Assembly: GCA_009841005.1 (NCBI GenBank)
Contig: VXMR01000065.1
Coordinates: 1 to 35,882 of the forward strand
From: Gemmatimonadales bacterium
GTDB lineage: Bacteria; Gemmatimonadota; Gemmatimonadetes; Palauibacterales; Palauibacteraceae
Direction: 5' to 3'
DNA length: 35,882 bases
Made by a program: the position numbers and the translations under genes. This document shows, in pieces, positions 25,581 to 34,216 of this stretch. How positions within the stretch are numbered: the first letter of the stretch is position 1; the number at the start of each line of letters is the position of its first letter. Under the pieces are notes generated by a model, which was given only the letters and a program-made list of their open reading frames with translations, had not been told where the DNA came from and did no database searches.

Positions 25581-26375
25581 CTAGCGGCCGGCGAACTCGG
25601 GGGCGCGCCGCTCCACGTAGGCCGCCAGGCCCTCGCGCGCGTCGTCTCCCTGGAAGAGGAGCTGCTGCAGCTCGCGCTCGATCGCGAGGCCCTCGGAGAA
25701 GGGCACCTCGACGCCGCTGCACACCGACCGCTTGATGCGGCCCACCGCGCGCGACGCCTTGTGGGGCGGCGTGAACTGCCGCGCGTACTCCATCACCTGC
25801 GCGTGGAATTCCTCGTCATCCCCCTCGAACACCTTGTTCACGAGCCCCAGTTCCAGCGCTTCCTCGAACCCGAACGTGCGGCCCTCGGCCATCAGCTCGA
25901 TGGCCTTCGGCTTCCCGAGCAGCCGGCCGAGCCGCTGCGTCCCGCCCGTCCCCGGGAGGACGCCGAGGTTCACCTCCGGCAGCCCGATCTTCCCCGCGTC
26001 CCCGCGGGCGATCCGGATGTCGCAGGCGAGCGCGATCTCGAGTCCGCCGCCGACCGTGTGCCCGTTCAGGGCGCCGATCACGAGCTTCGGCGTGTGCTCG
26101 AGCCGCGTCAGCGTCTCGTTCGCGTGGAGGCAGAAGAAGTACTTGAAGTACGGGTCCGAGGTCTGGAGCATCTTGATGTTCGCCCCTGCGGAGAAGAACC
26201 TGTCTCCCGCGCCCCGAATGACGATGACGTGGACGTTCTCGTCGAACCGCGCGCGCAGGATCGCGTCGTCCAGGTCGCGCATCATTTCGTACGTGTATGT
26301 GTTCGCGGGCGGGTCGTCGATCGTGAAGACCGCGACGCCGTCCTCGGCCGCATATCGAATCAGCGTGTCAGCCAT
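25581..26375 (-). CDS. Enoyl-CoA hydratase
   Basis: 264 aa from ATG 26375, which follows a strong AGAGGAAGGG ribosome-binding site; the frame upstream of this is not coding. Crotonase fold with both hydratase glutamates: Glu113 in GGGLEIALACD and Glu134 in GLPEVNLGVLPGTGG. Oxyanion segment SAGANIKML (62-70). It hydrates trans-2-enoyl-CoA. First gene of the minus-strand acyl-CoA operon; the promoter is expected in 26376-26650. The following thiolase, dehydrogenase and SDR give a nearly complete beta-oxidation set. Confidence 0.93.
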   Translation of the reverse strand: MADTLIRYAAEDGVAVFTIDDPPANTYTYEMMRDLDDAILRARFDENVHVIVIRGAGDRFFSAGANIKMLQTSDPYFKYFFCLHANETLTRLEHTPKLVIGALNGHTVGGGLEIALACDIRIARGDAGKIGLPEVNLGVLPGTGGTQRLGRLLGKPKAIELMAEGRTFGFEEALELGLVNKVFEGDDEEFHAQVMEYARQFTPPHKASRAVGRIKRSVCSGVEVPFSEGLAIERELQQLLFQGDDAREGLAAYVERRAPEFAGR

Positions 26376-26668
26376 GAATCCCTTCCTCTTGAAAACCGTT
26401 CTGAAGATGATGCCTGAAGACTGCGAGAGGCCGTCCCGCGGGCGTTCCGCGACCCGGGGCTGTCCCCGGCGTCCCGTGGAGGGGCAAACTATCCCCGCTC
26501 CCACCGGACGGACAGTGAGTTTTGGCGCCACGGCTTCCGCCATCGGAAGCGCAACGCGGGGATCGTCCGGAGTGTCGTGAGCACAGCATCCGCGCGGCGG
26601 TCCGCGCCGCGTCTCGCGCCCCCGGCCGACCCGGTCCGGGCATGGGTCCGAATAGGGAGGAGTTCGGC
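26376..26668. other. Divergent intergenic region before hydratase operon and MFS gene
   Basis: About 293 nt without a convincing gene. It must carry promoters for both directions, but I see no clear -35/-10 pair. One perfect 6-bp GC hairpin (GCGCGG, 26592-26597, with CCGCGC, 26602-26607) is within chance expectation here. A ribosome-binding site GGAGG at 26656-26660 serves the leader ORF. Confidence 0.6.
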
Positions 26669-26704
26669 TTGAAGCACGGGATGACCGCCGCAACCGCATG
26701 CTGA
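26669..26704 (+). CDS. Eleven-codon leader ORF overlapping the MFS start
   Basis: TTG at 26669 sits 8 nt after GGAGG (26656-26660) and encodes 11 residues (MKHGMTAATAC) ending at TGA 26702-26704, which overlaps the ATG of the exporter (26698) by 7 nt. The exporter's own start has no ribosome-binding site at normal distance, and its frame closes at a TAG just upstream, so no earlier start is possible. Translational coupling through this mini-ORF is the simplest reading. No known attenuator peptide is recognised. Confidence 0.45.
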   Translation: MKHGMTAATAC

Positions 26705-27963
26705 GGCGCGCCGGGCTCGGCGTCCTGTTCGGGACGGTGATGGTGGACATGATGGGCTTCGGCATCGTCCTCCCGCTGCTCCCCTTCTACGCCGAGGAAA
26801 TGGGCGCCTCGCCGCGCTGGGTCACCCTCATCATCGCTTCGTTCTCCATCACGCAACTCCTGTCGGCGCCGATCTGGGGACGCTTCTCCGACCGGGTGGG
26901 GCGCCGGCGCCTCCTCCTCATCGGGCTCTTCGCCTCGGCGCTCTCCTACCTCCTGTTCGCCCTCGCCGACAATCTCTGGGTTCTTCTGCTCTCCCGCGCG
27001 ACGGCAGGCGCCGCCGGCGGCACCGTCGGGATCGCCCAGGCCTACGTCGCCGACTCCACGGAGGGAGAGGAGAGGGCCAAGGGGCTTGGGCTCATCGGAG
27101 CGGCTTCGGGCCTCGGCATCATGCTCGGACCGGCGATCGGAGGGGCCTTCAGCAGCTTCGGGCTGGGAGTGCCGGGCTACGTCGCCGCCGGCCTGTGTCT
27201 GCTCAACCTGATGGCGGCGATGGTGCTGCTGCCGGAGTCGCGGCACTTCCGCTCCGGCCGAGCCGACGCCTCGAAGGGAGAGGCCGCAACGGTGTGGCTC
27301 TGGCTCCGGTCGCTCAACCGCTTCCCGCTGCGCGTGCTCCTCGTCGTGTATTTTCTGACGCTCGCCTGCTTCACGTCGATGACATCGGTTCTCGCACTCT
27401 ACGCGGAGCGCGTGTTCGCGATGACGGCGGCGGACATGGGCCTCGTCTTCACGCTCGCGGGCGGCTGCACCGTGATCGTGCGCGGCGGTCTCGTCGGGCG
27501 GATCGTGAAGCGGTTCGGCGAGCCGCGCACCATGCGCGCCGGTTGCGCGCTCCTCGCCCTCGGCGTGGGGGCCATCCCCTTCATCGAAGAGGGCTGGCAG
27601 CTGTGGGTGCTCGTCCCGACATGGGCGTCGGCGACGGGGCTTATCTTCCCGGCCCTCCACGCCCTGATCTCGCGGGCGACGGACGAACACTCGCAGGGCT
27701 CGGTGTTCGGCGGCAGCCAGGTCGCCGGTGGAGCGGGCCGGGTCCTGGCGCCGCTCGCGGCGGGTCATCTGTTCGAGCTGTATTCGATCGAGAGCCCGTT
27801 CCTGGTCGGGGCCTCGGCATCCGCCGTCGCGCTCTGGCTGGCGCTCCGGATCCCCGCGCCGCGCGATCACAAGGCGGAGGAAGAACTCGATCCCACCGAC
27901 CGCTGGACGGGCCCGGTCGCCGCGCACGAGCCCCGCGACCAGCCGGACGCCCGGTCGCCGTGA
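26698..27963 (+). CDS. MFS transporter, TetA/Bmr-like drug exporter family
   Basis: 421 aa, about 12 hydrophobic segments. The loop 2-3 motif A is clear (GRFSDRVGRRRLLL), and the first helix carries the DMMGFGIVLPLLP pattern common to the DHA1 (TetA/Bmr) exporters. A second, weaker copy of motif A follows helix 8. It probably uses the proton gradient to expel a small amphipathic molecule from the inner membrane. The C-terminal 30 residues are charged and cytoplasmic. It is the first gene of a plus-strand run with a hydrolase 13 nt behind. Whether it exports the PKS product cannot be told. Its translation seems to depend on the overlapping leader ORF. Confidence 0.92.
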   Translation: MLRRAGLGVLFGTVMVDMMGFGIVLPLLPFYAEEMGASPRWVTLIIASFSITQLLSAPIWGRFSDRVGRRRLLLIGLFASALSYLLFALADNLWVLLLSRATAGAAGGTVGIAQAYVADSTEGEERAKGLGLIGAASGLGIMLGPAIGGAFSSFGLGVPGYVAAGLCLLNLMAAMVLLPESRHFRSGRADASKGEAATVWLWLRSLNRFPLRVLLVVYFLTLACFTSMTSVLALYAERVFAMTAADMGLVFTLAGGCTVIVRGGLVGRIVKRFGEPRTMRAGCALLALGVGAIPFIEEGWQLWVLVPTWASATGLIFPALHALISRATDEHSQGSVFGGSQVAGGAGRVLAPLAAGHLFELYSIESPFLVGASASAVALWLALRIPAPRDHKAEEELDPTDRWTGPVAAHEPRDQPDARSP

Positions 27964-27976
27964 TCCCGCGGTCGCC

Positions 27977-28711
27977 GTGAATCCGCAGCCGCCCCGCGTC
28001 GCCGGCGAAGTAGGGGAGACGGACCGCTTCGCCGAGCAGGCACAGTTCGTGTCGCTGCGGTGGGGCGAGGTGTCGGCGCTGCTCGTCCGCCCTCCGGACG
28101 CGCGGGCGATGCTTGCCTTCGCGCACGGGGCCGGGGCGGGAATCGAGCATCCGTTCATGTCGGACATGGCGCAGAGGCTGGCGGGGCGGGGGATCGCGAC
28201 CTTCCGCTACCATTTCCCCTACATGGAGGCGCGGGCGCTCTCCGGCCGCCGCCGGCCTCCCGACCGTCCGCCGGTCCTCGTGGAAACGGTGCGAACCGCC
28301 GTTGCGAAGGCGGGCGCCCTGGCGGGCGGGCTGCCGCTGTTCGCGGGCGGCAAGTCGATGGGCGGCCGCATGACGTCGGCTGCCGCCGCCGAGGCGCCGC
28401 TCCCCGGCGTCGCCGGCCTCATCTTCTTCGGTTTCCCGCTGCACGCGCCCGGGCGCCCGGAGCGCACCGCCGAGCGGGCGGCTCACCTGAGCGGGGTCAC
28501 CGTCCCGATGCTCTTCCTGCAGGGGACCCGCGACGCCCTCGCCCACCTCGATCTCATCGAGAAGACGTGCGCCTCGCTCGGGCCGCTCTCCACGCTCCAC
28601 AAACTGGAGGGCGCTGACCACTCCTTCCGCGTCCTCAAGCGCAGCGGCCGCACGAACGAGGAGGTCGCCGATGAGATCACCGCATGTGTAGCCGCCTGGA
28701 CCGACAGATGA
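27977..28711 (+). CDS. Alpha/beta hydrolase of the KANL3/Tex30 (dienelactone-hydrolase-like) group
   Basis: 244 aa; I chose the GTG at 27977, 13 nt after the MFS stop, because the homologous region begins soon after (RWGEVSALLVRP). Features: oxyanion HGAGAG, nucleophile elbow GGKSMGG (Ser), an acid in QGTRDALAHLD and the final His in GADHSFRV. It is a compact cytoplasmic hydrolase without a lid. It is unrelated in detail to the two PKS-linked hydrolases, which have a different elbow. Substrate unknown; conserved in bacteria as a general carboxylesterase-like protein. Probably co-transcribed with the MFS and SDR genes. Confidence 0.88.
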   Translation: MNPQPPRVAGEVGETDRFAEQAQFVSLRWGEVSALLVRPPDARAMLAFAHGAGAGIEHPFMSDMAQRLAGRGIATFRYHFPYMEARALSGRRRPPDRPPVLVETVRTAVAKAGALAGGLPLFAGGKSMGGRMTSAAAAEAPLPGVAGLIFFGFPLHAPGRPERTAERAAHLSGVTVPMLFLQGTRDALAHLDLIEKTCASLGPLSTLHKLEGADHSFRVLKRSGRTNEEVADEITACVAAWTDR

Positions 28712-28749
28712 CGGGCGGAGGGCAACCATCGATCGAAGGAGCGGCGAGC

Positions 28750-29568
28750 ATGCGCAAGGTGATGCTGGTCACTGGAGCTTCGGCCGGGATCGGCCGGGAG
28801 GCGGCCATCCTGCTGGCTCGCGAGGGCCACGCGGTGTACGCGGGCGCCCGCCGGCTGGACCGCATGCAGGAGTTGGTTGCACACGGGATCTTCCCCATCG
28901 AGATGGACGTCACGGAGGAGGACGACAACGAGCGGGCCGTGAGCCGGATCCTCGAGAACGAGGGCCGCATCGACGTCCTCATCAACAACGCGGGGTTCGG
29001 CCTTTACGGGCCCGTCGAGGAAATCCCGCTCGACGACGCACGGTACCAGTTCGAGGTGAACCTGTTCGGCCTCGCCCACCTCACCCGGCTCGTCCTGCCG
29101 CACATGCGGGCGCAGCGCTCGGGCCGGATCGTCAACGTCTCGTCCGTGGTGGGGAAGATCTTCGTGCCTCTCGGGGCCTGGTACGTCGCCACCAAGCACG
29201 CGCTTGAGGGGTGGTCGGACTGCCTCCGGCTCGAGACCGCGCCGTTCAACATCCCGGTCGTCCTCGTCGAACCCGGCGCGATCCGGACGGAGTTCTTCGA
29301 CGTGACCAGGGGACGGTTGAAGGAGTACTACGACGACACCGCATACAAGGCGCAGTTCGAACCGTTCCTCAGGATGTTCGAAGATCCGAAAGCCAGGGAC
29401 CGGAGCACGGAGGCCCACGTACTCGGCGAAGTGCTGGTGGAGGCCGCCACGATCCCCAGGCCTCGCCGCAGATACGTCAAGGGCCACATGGCGCGGCCCG
29501 CGCTCTTCATCAGGAAGTGGCTCGGCGACGGCGTCTACGAATTCCTGCTGCGCCGGGCGTTCCGATGA
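28750..29568 (+). CDS. Short-chain dehydrogenase/reductase
   Basis: 272 aa; ATG at 28750 preceded by AAGGAG. Classical SDR: TGASAGIG nucleotide-binding motif, NNAGFG, catalytic Ser in NVSSVVG and YVATKHALEGWSD (Tyr, Lys). Arg-rich residues after strand 2 (GARRLDRM) suggest NADP(H). The stop overlaps the ATG of the carboxypeptidase (ATGA). Substrate specificity cannot be read from the sequence; similar proteins act on retinol-, steroid- or keto-lipid-like compounds. Confidence 0.9.
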   Translation: MRKVMLVTGASAGIGREAAILLAREGHAVYAGARRLDRMQELVAHGIFPIEMDVTEEDDNERAVSRILENEGRIDVLINNAGFGLYGPVEEIPLDDARYQFEVNLFGLAHLTRLVLPHMRAQRSGRIVNVSSVVGKIFVPLGAWYVATKHALEGWSDCLRLETAPFNIPVVLVEPGAIRTEFFDVTRGRLKEYYDDTAYKAQFEPFLRMFEDPKARDRSTEAHVLGEVLVEAATIPRPRRRYVKGHMARPALFIRKWLGDGVYEFLLRRAFR

Positions 29569-31142
29569 CCGCGCGGGCGTGGCGACCGGTGGCGTTCGCG
29601 GCCGTGGTGGCGGCGTGCGGCGGACCCGCGCCGCCGGACGGTGCGTTCCTCACCCGAGCGGAGCGGACGGCGTACCGCGAGACGAGTTCGTACGCCGACG
29701 TCGTAGATTTTATGCAGCGCGCGGCGGCGAGCGATGCATCCGTTCACTACACGACGTACGGATACACGAACGAGGGGCGGGCGCTTCCCCTGGCGGTGGT
29801 GGGCGATGTCGAAGGTCCGGATCCGGCGTCGGTCCGGGCTTCCGGGAAGACGGTCGTCTACCTGCAGGGCAACATCCACGCCGGGGAGGTCTGCGGGAAG
29901 GAGGCGCTCCAGATGCTGCTGCGCGACCTCCTGGCCGGCCGCCACGGCGGATGGCGGGAGTCGATGGTCCTCCTCATCGCCCCCATCTACAACGCGGACG
30001 GCAACGAACGGGTGAGCCTCGTGAACCGCGGCCGGCAGTACGGCCCGGTCGGGGGAATGGGCCAGCGGCCGAACGCCCAGGGTTATGACCTGAACCGCGA
30101 TCACATGAAGCTCGACTCGCGCGAGGCGCGGTCGGTGGCGCGGCTGTTCAGCGAGTACGATCCGCACGTCGCCGTCGACCTGCACACGACGAACGGGACG
30201 CGGCACGCTTACCATCTCACCTACTCGCCGCCGCTCCACCCGAACACGCCGGCGGAGATCGACGACTTCCTCCGGGAGGGGCTCTTCCCCCACGTGACGG
30301 GGGAGATCCGGGAGCAGTACGGTTGGGAGTACTACTACTACGGGAACGCGTCGACGCGAGGAGGGGACGCGCCCGGCTGGTACACCTTCGACCACCGTCC
30401 GCGCTTCAACAACAACTACCTCGGGCTGCGCAACCGGATCGCGATCCTGAGCGAGGCCTACTCCTACGCGACGTTCGAGGAGCGCGTGCTCGCGACGCTC
30501 CATTTCGTCGAGGAGATCCTCGATTACGTCCATGAGCACGCGGCCGAGGTCCGCCGCATCGTCGCCGATGCCGATGCCGCCGGCGTGACGGGCGATTCGC
30601 TCGCACTGCGCGCCGCTCCGGAGCGATCGGCCGCGCCCGTCGACATCCTGATGGGCGCCACGACCGAGGAAGCGCACCCCCTCACCGGCCGCCCGCTCCT
30701 CCTGCGCGCGGACACCCAGTACGTCGAGACGATGTACGAGTACGGGACATTCGCGCCGACGCTGCGGGGGCGCGTGCCCGCGGCCTACCTGATCCCGGCG
30801 GATCTGCCAGACGTTCTCACCCGGCTCGCGGCACACGGGATCGCGCTCGAGCCCGCCGGGTCGGCGTCCTTCGACGTGGAGGCGTTCCGTATCGACTCGG
30901 TGCGCACCGCCGAGCGGCCGTTCCAGGGACGCAACGAGCAGACGCTGTTCGGCCTCTACGAGACGGACCGGGTTCCGCCGGCCCCCGGGGACATGCTGGC
31001 GCGGACCGACCAGCCGCTCGGACGCCTCCTGTTCAGCTTGCTCGAGCCGCAGTCGGACGACGGCTTCGCGAACTGGGGGTTCCTCGCGGACCGGCTGCGC
31101 CCCGGCGAGGCGTACCCCATCCTGCGCGTCCCGGGAAACTGA
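29565..31142 (+). CDS. M14-family zinc carboxypeptidase, predicted lipoprotein
   Basis: 525 aa. An N-terminal hydrophobic stretch ends in VAAC (Cys18), a lipobox, so the protein is predicted to be exported and lipid-anchored. Zinc ligands: His105 and Glu108 in NIHAGEVCG, His207 in VDLHTT; a catalytic Glu is likely in ILSEAYSY. The GYDLNRDHMK segment carries the substrate-binding Asn-Arg pair of the M14 fold. About 200 extra residues follow the catalytic domain. It should cleave C-terminal residues of peptides in the periplasm. Its start overlaps the SDR stop (ATGA). Confidence 0.9.
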   Translation: MTARAWRPVAFAAVVAACGGPAPPDGAFLTRAERTAYRETSSYADVVDFMQRAAASDASVHYTTYGYTNEGRALPLAVVGDVEGPDPASVRASGKTVVYLQGNIHAGEVCGKEALQMLLRDLLAGRHGGWRESMVLLIAPIYNADGNERVSLVNRGRQYGPVGGMGQRPNAQGYDLNRDHMKLDSREARSVARLFSEYDPHVAVDLHTTNGTRHAYHLTYSPPLHPNTPAEIDDFLREGLFPHVTGEIREQYGWEYYYYGNASTRGGDAPGWYTFDHRPRFNNNYLGLRNRIAILSEAYSYATFEERVLATLHFVEEILDYVHEHAAEVRRIVADADAAGVTGDSLALRAAPERSAAPVDILMGATTEEAHPLTGRPLLLRADTQYVETMYEYGTFAPTLRGRVPAAYLIPADLPDVLTRLAAHGIALEPAGSASFDVEAFRIDSVRTAERPFQGRNEQTLFGLYETDRVPPAPGDMLARTDQPLGRLLFSLLEPQSDDGFANWGFLADRLRPGEAYPILRVPGN

Positions 31143-31185
31143 ACCGGGGCGTCGATCGTGCAGCCCATCATCGAAAGGACGTAGC

Positions 31186-31548
31186 GTGCAAACCGTTCAG
31201 GGATTCGGCGGGTTTTTCTTTCGGGCGAAGGATCCGGCAGGACTCACGAAATGGTATGAGGATCACCTCGGCATCAATCCCGCTCCGACGAACATGGAGA
31301 TGGAGCCATGGGTGACGGAGTCCGGGGTCACGGTGTTCGCACCCTTCGCCGCCGACACGGACTATTTCGCGGCCGAGAAGACGTTCATGCTGAACTTCCG
31401 TGTGGCCGACCTCGACGCGATGATCGCGCAACTGAAGTCCGCGGAAATCGAGGTCAGCCACGAAAGCGAGATGGAGGGCGTCGGCCGCTTCGCCCGCATC
31501 CACGACCCCGAAGGAAACGCGATCGAGCTCTGGGAACCGGCGTCGTGA
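31186..31548 (+). CDS. VOC (glyoxalase/bleomycin-resistance) family protein
   Basis: 120 aa; GTG at 31186 with GAAAGGA upstream. One vicinal-oxygen-chelate domain made of two beta-alpha-beta-beta-beta units: FFFRAKDPAGLTKWYEDHLGI at the N-terminus and FARIHDPEGNAIELWEP at the C-terminus, the latter with the family's metal-ligand Glu. The size fits a homodimeric lyase or binding protein. Last gene of the plus-strand run, 43 nt after the carboxypeptidase, convergent to the BCCT gene. Substrate unknown. Confidence 0.9.
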   Translation: MQTVQGFGGFFFRAKDPAGLTKWYEDHLGINPAPTNMEMEPWVTESGVTVFAPFAADTDYFAAEKTFMLNFRVADLDAMIAQLKSAEIEVSHESEMEGVGRFARIHDPEGNAIELWEPAS

Positions 31549-31591
31549 GACGGCGCGCCCGCGGCATCTTCGCTGGCGAGCGTCATCCTCG

Positions 31592-33181
31592 CTAAGGGTC
31601 GCGCGCGAGGGACCTGAGCAGCCCGGCGATGATGAACAGCAGCACGACGCTCACGGGCAGGGCGGCGGCGATGGCGGCGGTCTGCAGGGCCTGGAGGCCA
31701 TCGGCAAGCAGCAGCACGGCCGCCACCGCGCCCACGCCGAGCCCCCAGACGATGCGAAACCGCCGCGGGGGGTGAGGGTCGCCCATGCTCAGGAGCGTCG
31801 TGATCACCAGGGTGCCGGAGTCCGAAGACGTGATGAACCAGGTCGCGAGCAGGAGCGTGGCCATGGCAGACATGGCCCAGGCGAGCCAGTCGGCGTCGCT
31901 CATCCGGTCGATCGTCGCGTAGAGCGCGCCTTCGTAGTTTCCGCCCCGCACCAGTTCGATGATCCCCGCCGTCCCGACGCCGCCCGGAGCGTTGAGTTCA
32001 AGGTGGATGGCGTTGCCGCCGAAGATTCCGAACCACACGAGCGCCAGGCCGGTCGGGACGACGAGCACGCCGAGGACGAACTCGCGCAGCGTGCGCCCGC
32101 GCGAGATGCGGGCGATGAACGTGCCGACGAAGGGCGCCCACGAGATCCACCATCCCCAGTAGAAGATCGTCCAGGCGTTCTGCCAGGCGCTCGGCCCCGG
32201 ACCATCGGCGATCCAGAATCCCATCGGCACCGCGCGCCACAGGTACTCGCCGGCGGAAGTGGCGATGAACCGGACGAGCCACGCGAAGGGGCCCAGCAGC
32301 AGGAAGCACCCCAGCAGGATCACGCTCACGCCGATGTTCCACTCGGACAGGATGCGGATCCCGCGCTTCACGCCGGACACCGCCGACAGCGTGGCCGCCA
32401 GCGAGATGGCGGCGATGAGTGCAACCTGCGTGACGAGACCCGGATCCACGCCGACCAGCACGTCGAGTCCCGCGGCCATCTGGCTCGCCCCGAGGCCCAG
32501 GGAGGTCGCAATGCCGAAGACGCCGCCGAACACCGCGAGCAGGTCCACCAGGTCGCCGATCGGGCCGTAGATCCGGTCGCCGATGAGCGGGTACAGAGCA
32601 GAGCGCAGCGTCAGCGGCAGCTTCTTGCGGAACCCGAAGTAGGCGAGGCACAGGCCGACCAGCACGTACGCGGACCACCCGTGGACGCCCCAGTGGAGGT
32701 AGGTGACGCGCATGGCGTGCACGGCCCGCCGCTCGTCCAGCGCCGTGGCGCCCGCGAGGTCGGCGATGGGGTTGTTGGGGTAACCCGCGGCCTGGCTGTT
32801 GTCGAAATAGAAGATGGGTTCGGCGATCGAGAAGAACAGCAGTCCGATCCCCACGGCCGCCGAGAAGAGCATGGCGAGCCAGGAGAACCTGCTGAACTCG
32901 GGTGCCGCGTCCTCATCGCCGAGCCGGATCCTCCCGAACCGGCTGCATGCCAGGAGCAGGCAGGTGAACAGGGTGGCGCAGACCGTCAGGACGTAGAACC
33001 AGTCGAGCGTGCCCTCGATCCAGGCGCGGAGGCGGCCGAAGGCGGCGCCGGCGGCGTCCACGTCCCAGACCGTGGCGAGGACGAAGACGAGCACCACGCC
33101 CTTGGCGGCCAGCGCCATCGAGGGATTCAGCCCCTTCCACAGCCCGCCCTGCGCCGTGGCCCGCCGCCGCCGTCCGCTCAA
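31592..33181 (-). CDS. BCCT-family (betaine/choline/carnitine) transporter
   Basis: 529 aa with about 12 hydrophobic helices. Family hallmarks: GIGLLFFSIAEPIFYF, HWGVHGWSAY, and the tryptophan-rich WTIFYWGWWISWAPFVGTF with FIARISRGRT just after. It takes up a quaternary ammonium compound such as glycine betaine, choline or carnitine across the inner membrane. The start is uncertain: TTG at 33181 gives full family length but lacks a clear ribosome-binding site, while an ATG 21 codons in still precedes helix 1. The short C-terminal tail suggests weak or no osmosensing regulation. It is unrelated to the PKS genes by content. Confidence 0.93.
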   Translation of the reverse strand: MSGRRRRATAQGGLWKGLNPSMALAAKGVVLVFVLATVWDVDAAGAAFGRLRAWIEGTLDWFYVLTVCATLFTCLLLACSRFGRIRLGDEDAAPEFSRFSWLAMLFSAAVGIGLLFFSIAEPIFYFDNSQAAGYPNNPIADLAGATALDERRAVHAMRVTYLHWGVHGWSAYVLVGLCLAYFGFRKKLPLTLRSALYPLIGDRIYGPIGDLVDLLAVFGGVFGIATSLGLGASQMAAGLDVLVGVDPGLVTQVALIAAISLAATLSAVSGVKRGIRILSEWNIGVSVILLGCFLLLGPFAWLVRFIATSAGEYLWRAVPMGFWIADGPGPSAWQNAWTIFYWGWWISWAPFVGTFIARISRGRTLREFVLGVLVVPTGLALVWFGIFGGNAIHLELNAPGGVGTAGIIELVRGGNYEGALYATIDRMSDADWLAWAMSAMATLLLATWFITSSDSGTLVITTLLSMGDPHPPRRFRIVWGLGVGAVAAVLLLADGLQALQTAAIAAALPVSVVLLFIIAGLLRSLARDP

Positions 33182-33328
33182 CGACCGAATGGCCTGTCGA
33201 CCCAGGGGGTTCGGGTCATCGCCTGTGCCTCTCCATGTCCGGGTCCTTCCCGTGCACTGAGCCTCCGTCTTCGAAGTGCCCGCGCAGGAACGTCCCGGGG
33301 ACCTTCGCGGACGAGTTGACGGCGGCGG

Positions 33329-34168
33329 TCAGCGGACGGTCGCGCCCCGTGGCGCCAGGATGACTTCCCGCAGGTAGGCACCCATCCCGCGCCGGCGATC
33401 CCACTGCCTCGGATAACCCAGGGAGACCTCCTGGAAGGGTACGCCATCAAGCCAGTGCGTGTCCCGGATGTGGAGGTGGCCGTACACCACCGCGCACGCG
33501 TTGAAGCGACGGTGCCAACCTTCGGTTCGGCGGGTCCCGCACCACGGGGTGAATCGCGGAATCTTCGGCAGCACGGCGTGTCGTTTCTCGAGCGGAAAAT
33601 GATTCACCAGGACCTTGGGAAGATCGGACGGCACCGACGCCAGCCGCGTGGCCGCGTCCTCGCAGCGCGCCGCGCACCACGAGTCCCGATCCGGGAACGG
33701 GTCCGGATGCAGCATCACTTCGTCCCCGCAGACGACGCGGGTTTCCCGGGCCCACTGAATCACCTGTTCACGCGGGACCCGCCGGGGCCGGAAGCTGTAG
33801 TCGTAGAGCAGGAACAGTGGCGCGATCAGCACCGGCCCGTCCCGATGTTCGACCACCGGATACGGGTCCTCCGGAGTGAGGACGCCGTGGGAGCGGGCGA
33901 TCCCCACGAGATGTTCGTAGAGCGCCACGCCGCGGAGCCCGGGAGCCCGGTTCGGTATCGTCCAGAGTTCGTGGTTTCCCGGAACCCAGACGACCTGCCG
34001 GAACTTCGGAGTGAGTCGCGCGAAGCACCACTCGAGTCGCCGCGCGCCGTGGCCCACGTCGCCCGCCAGGATCAGCCAGTCGTCGGGATGGGCGGGAAAA
34101 TCCTCCAGCGCCGCCCGGTTTCCCGGATGGGAGACGTGCAGGTCGGACAACGCCCATAAACGTGGCAT
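33329..34168 (-). CDS. Calcineurin-like metallophosphoesterase
   Basis: 279 aa, ATG at 34168. All five metal motifs are visible: SDLH (Asp9, His11), GDVGHG, GNHELW, NHFPL and GHLHIRD. That gives a complete binuclear site, so an active phosphohydrolase is expected; the substrate is unknown. In actinomycetes related phosphoesterase genes can sit beside Sfp-type phosphopantetheinyl transferase genes (recollection), but no such transferase is seen here. It is 48 nt downstream of the ATP-grasp gene on the same strand. Confidence 0.9.
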   Translation of the reverse strand: MPRLWALSDLHVSHPGNRAALEDFPAHPDDWLILAGDVGHGARRLEWCFARLTPKFRQVVWVPGNHELWTIPNRAPGLRGVALYEHLVGIARSHGVLTPEDPYPVVEHRDGPVLIAPLFLLYDYSFRPRRVPREQVIQWARETRVVCGDEVMLHPDPFPDRDSWCAARCEDAATRLASVPSDLPKVLVNHFPLEKRHAVLPKIPRFTPWCGTRRTEGWHRRFNACAVVYGHLHIRDTHWLDGVPFQEVSLGYPRQWDRRRGMGAYLREVILAPRGATVR

Positions 34169-34216
34169 GCGATGAATACTAACACCGTGTCACCCCTCGA
34201 AGCCTGACCCGGACGC

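Noticed and set aside
26368-28167. 599-codon minus-strand frame opposite the MFS gene and intergenic region
   Set aside because: Composition dominated by Arg/Glu/Pro/Gly with no family pattern; the + strand MFS and hydrolase explain the DNA.
31772-33319. 515-codon plus-strand frame opposite the BCCT gene
   Set aside because: Highly charged, no hydrophobic or domain pattern, antisense to a full-length transporter.
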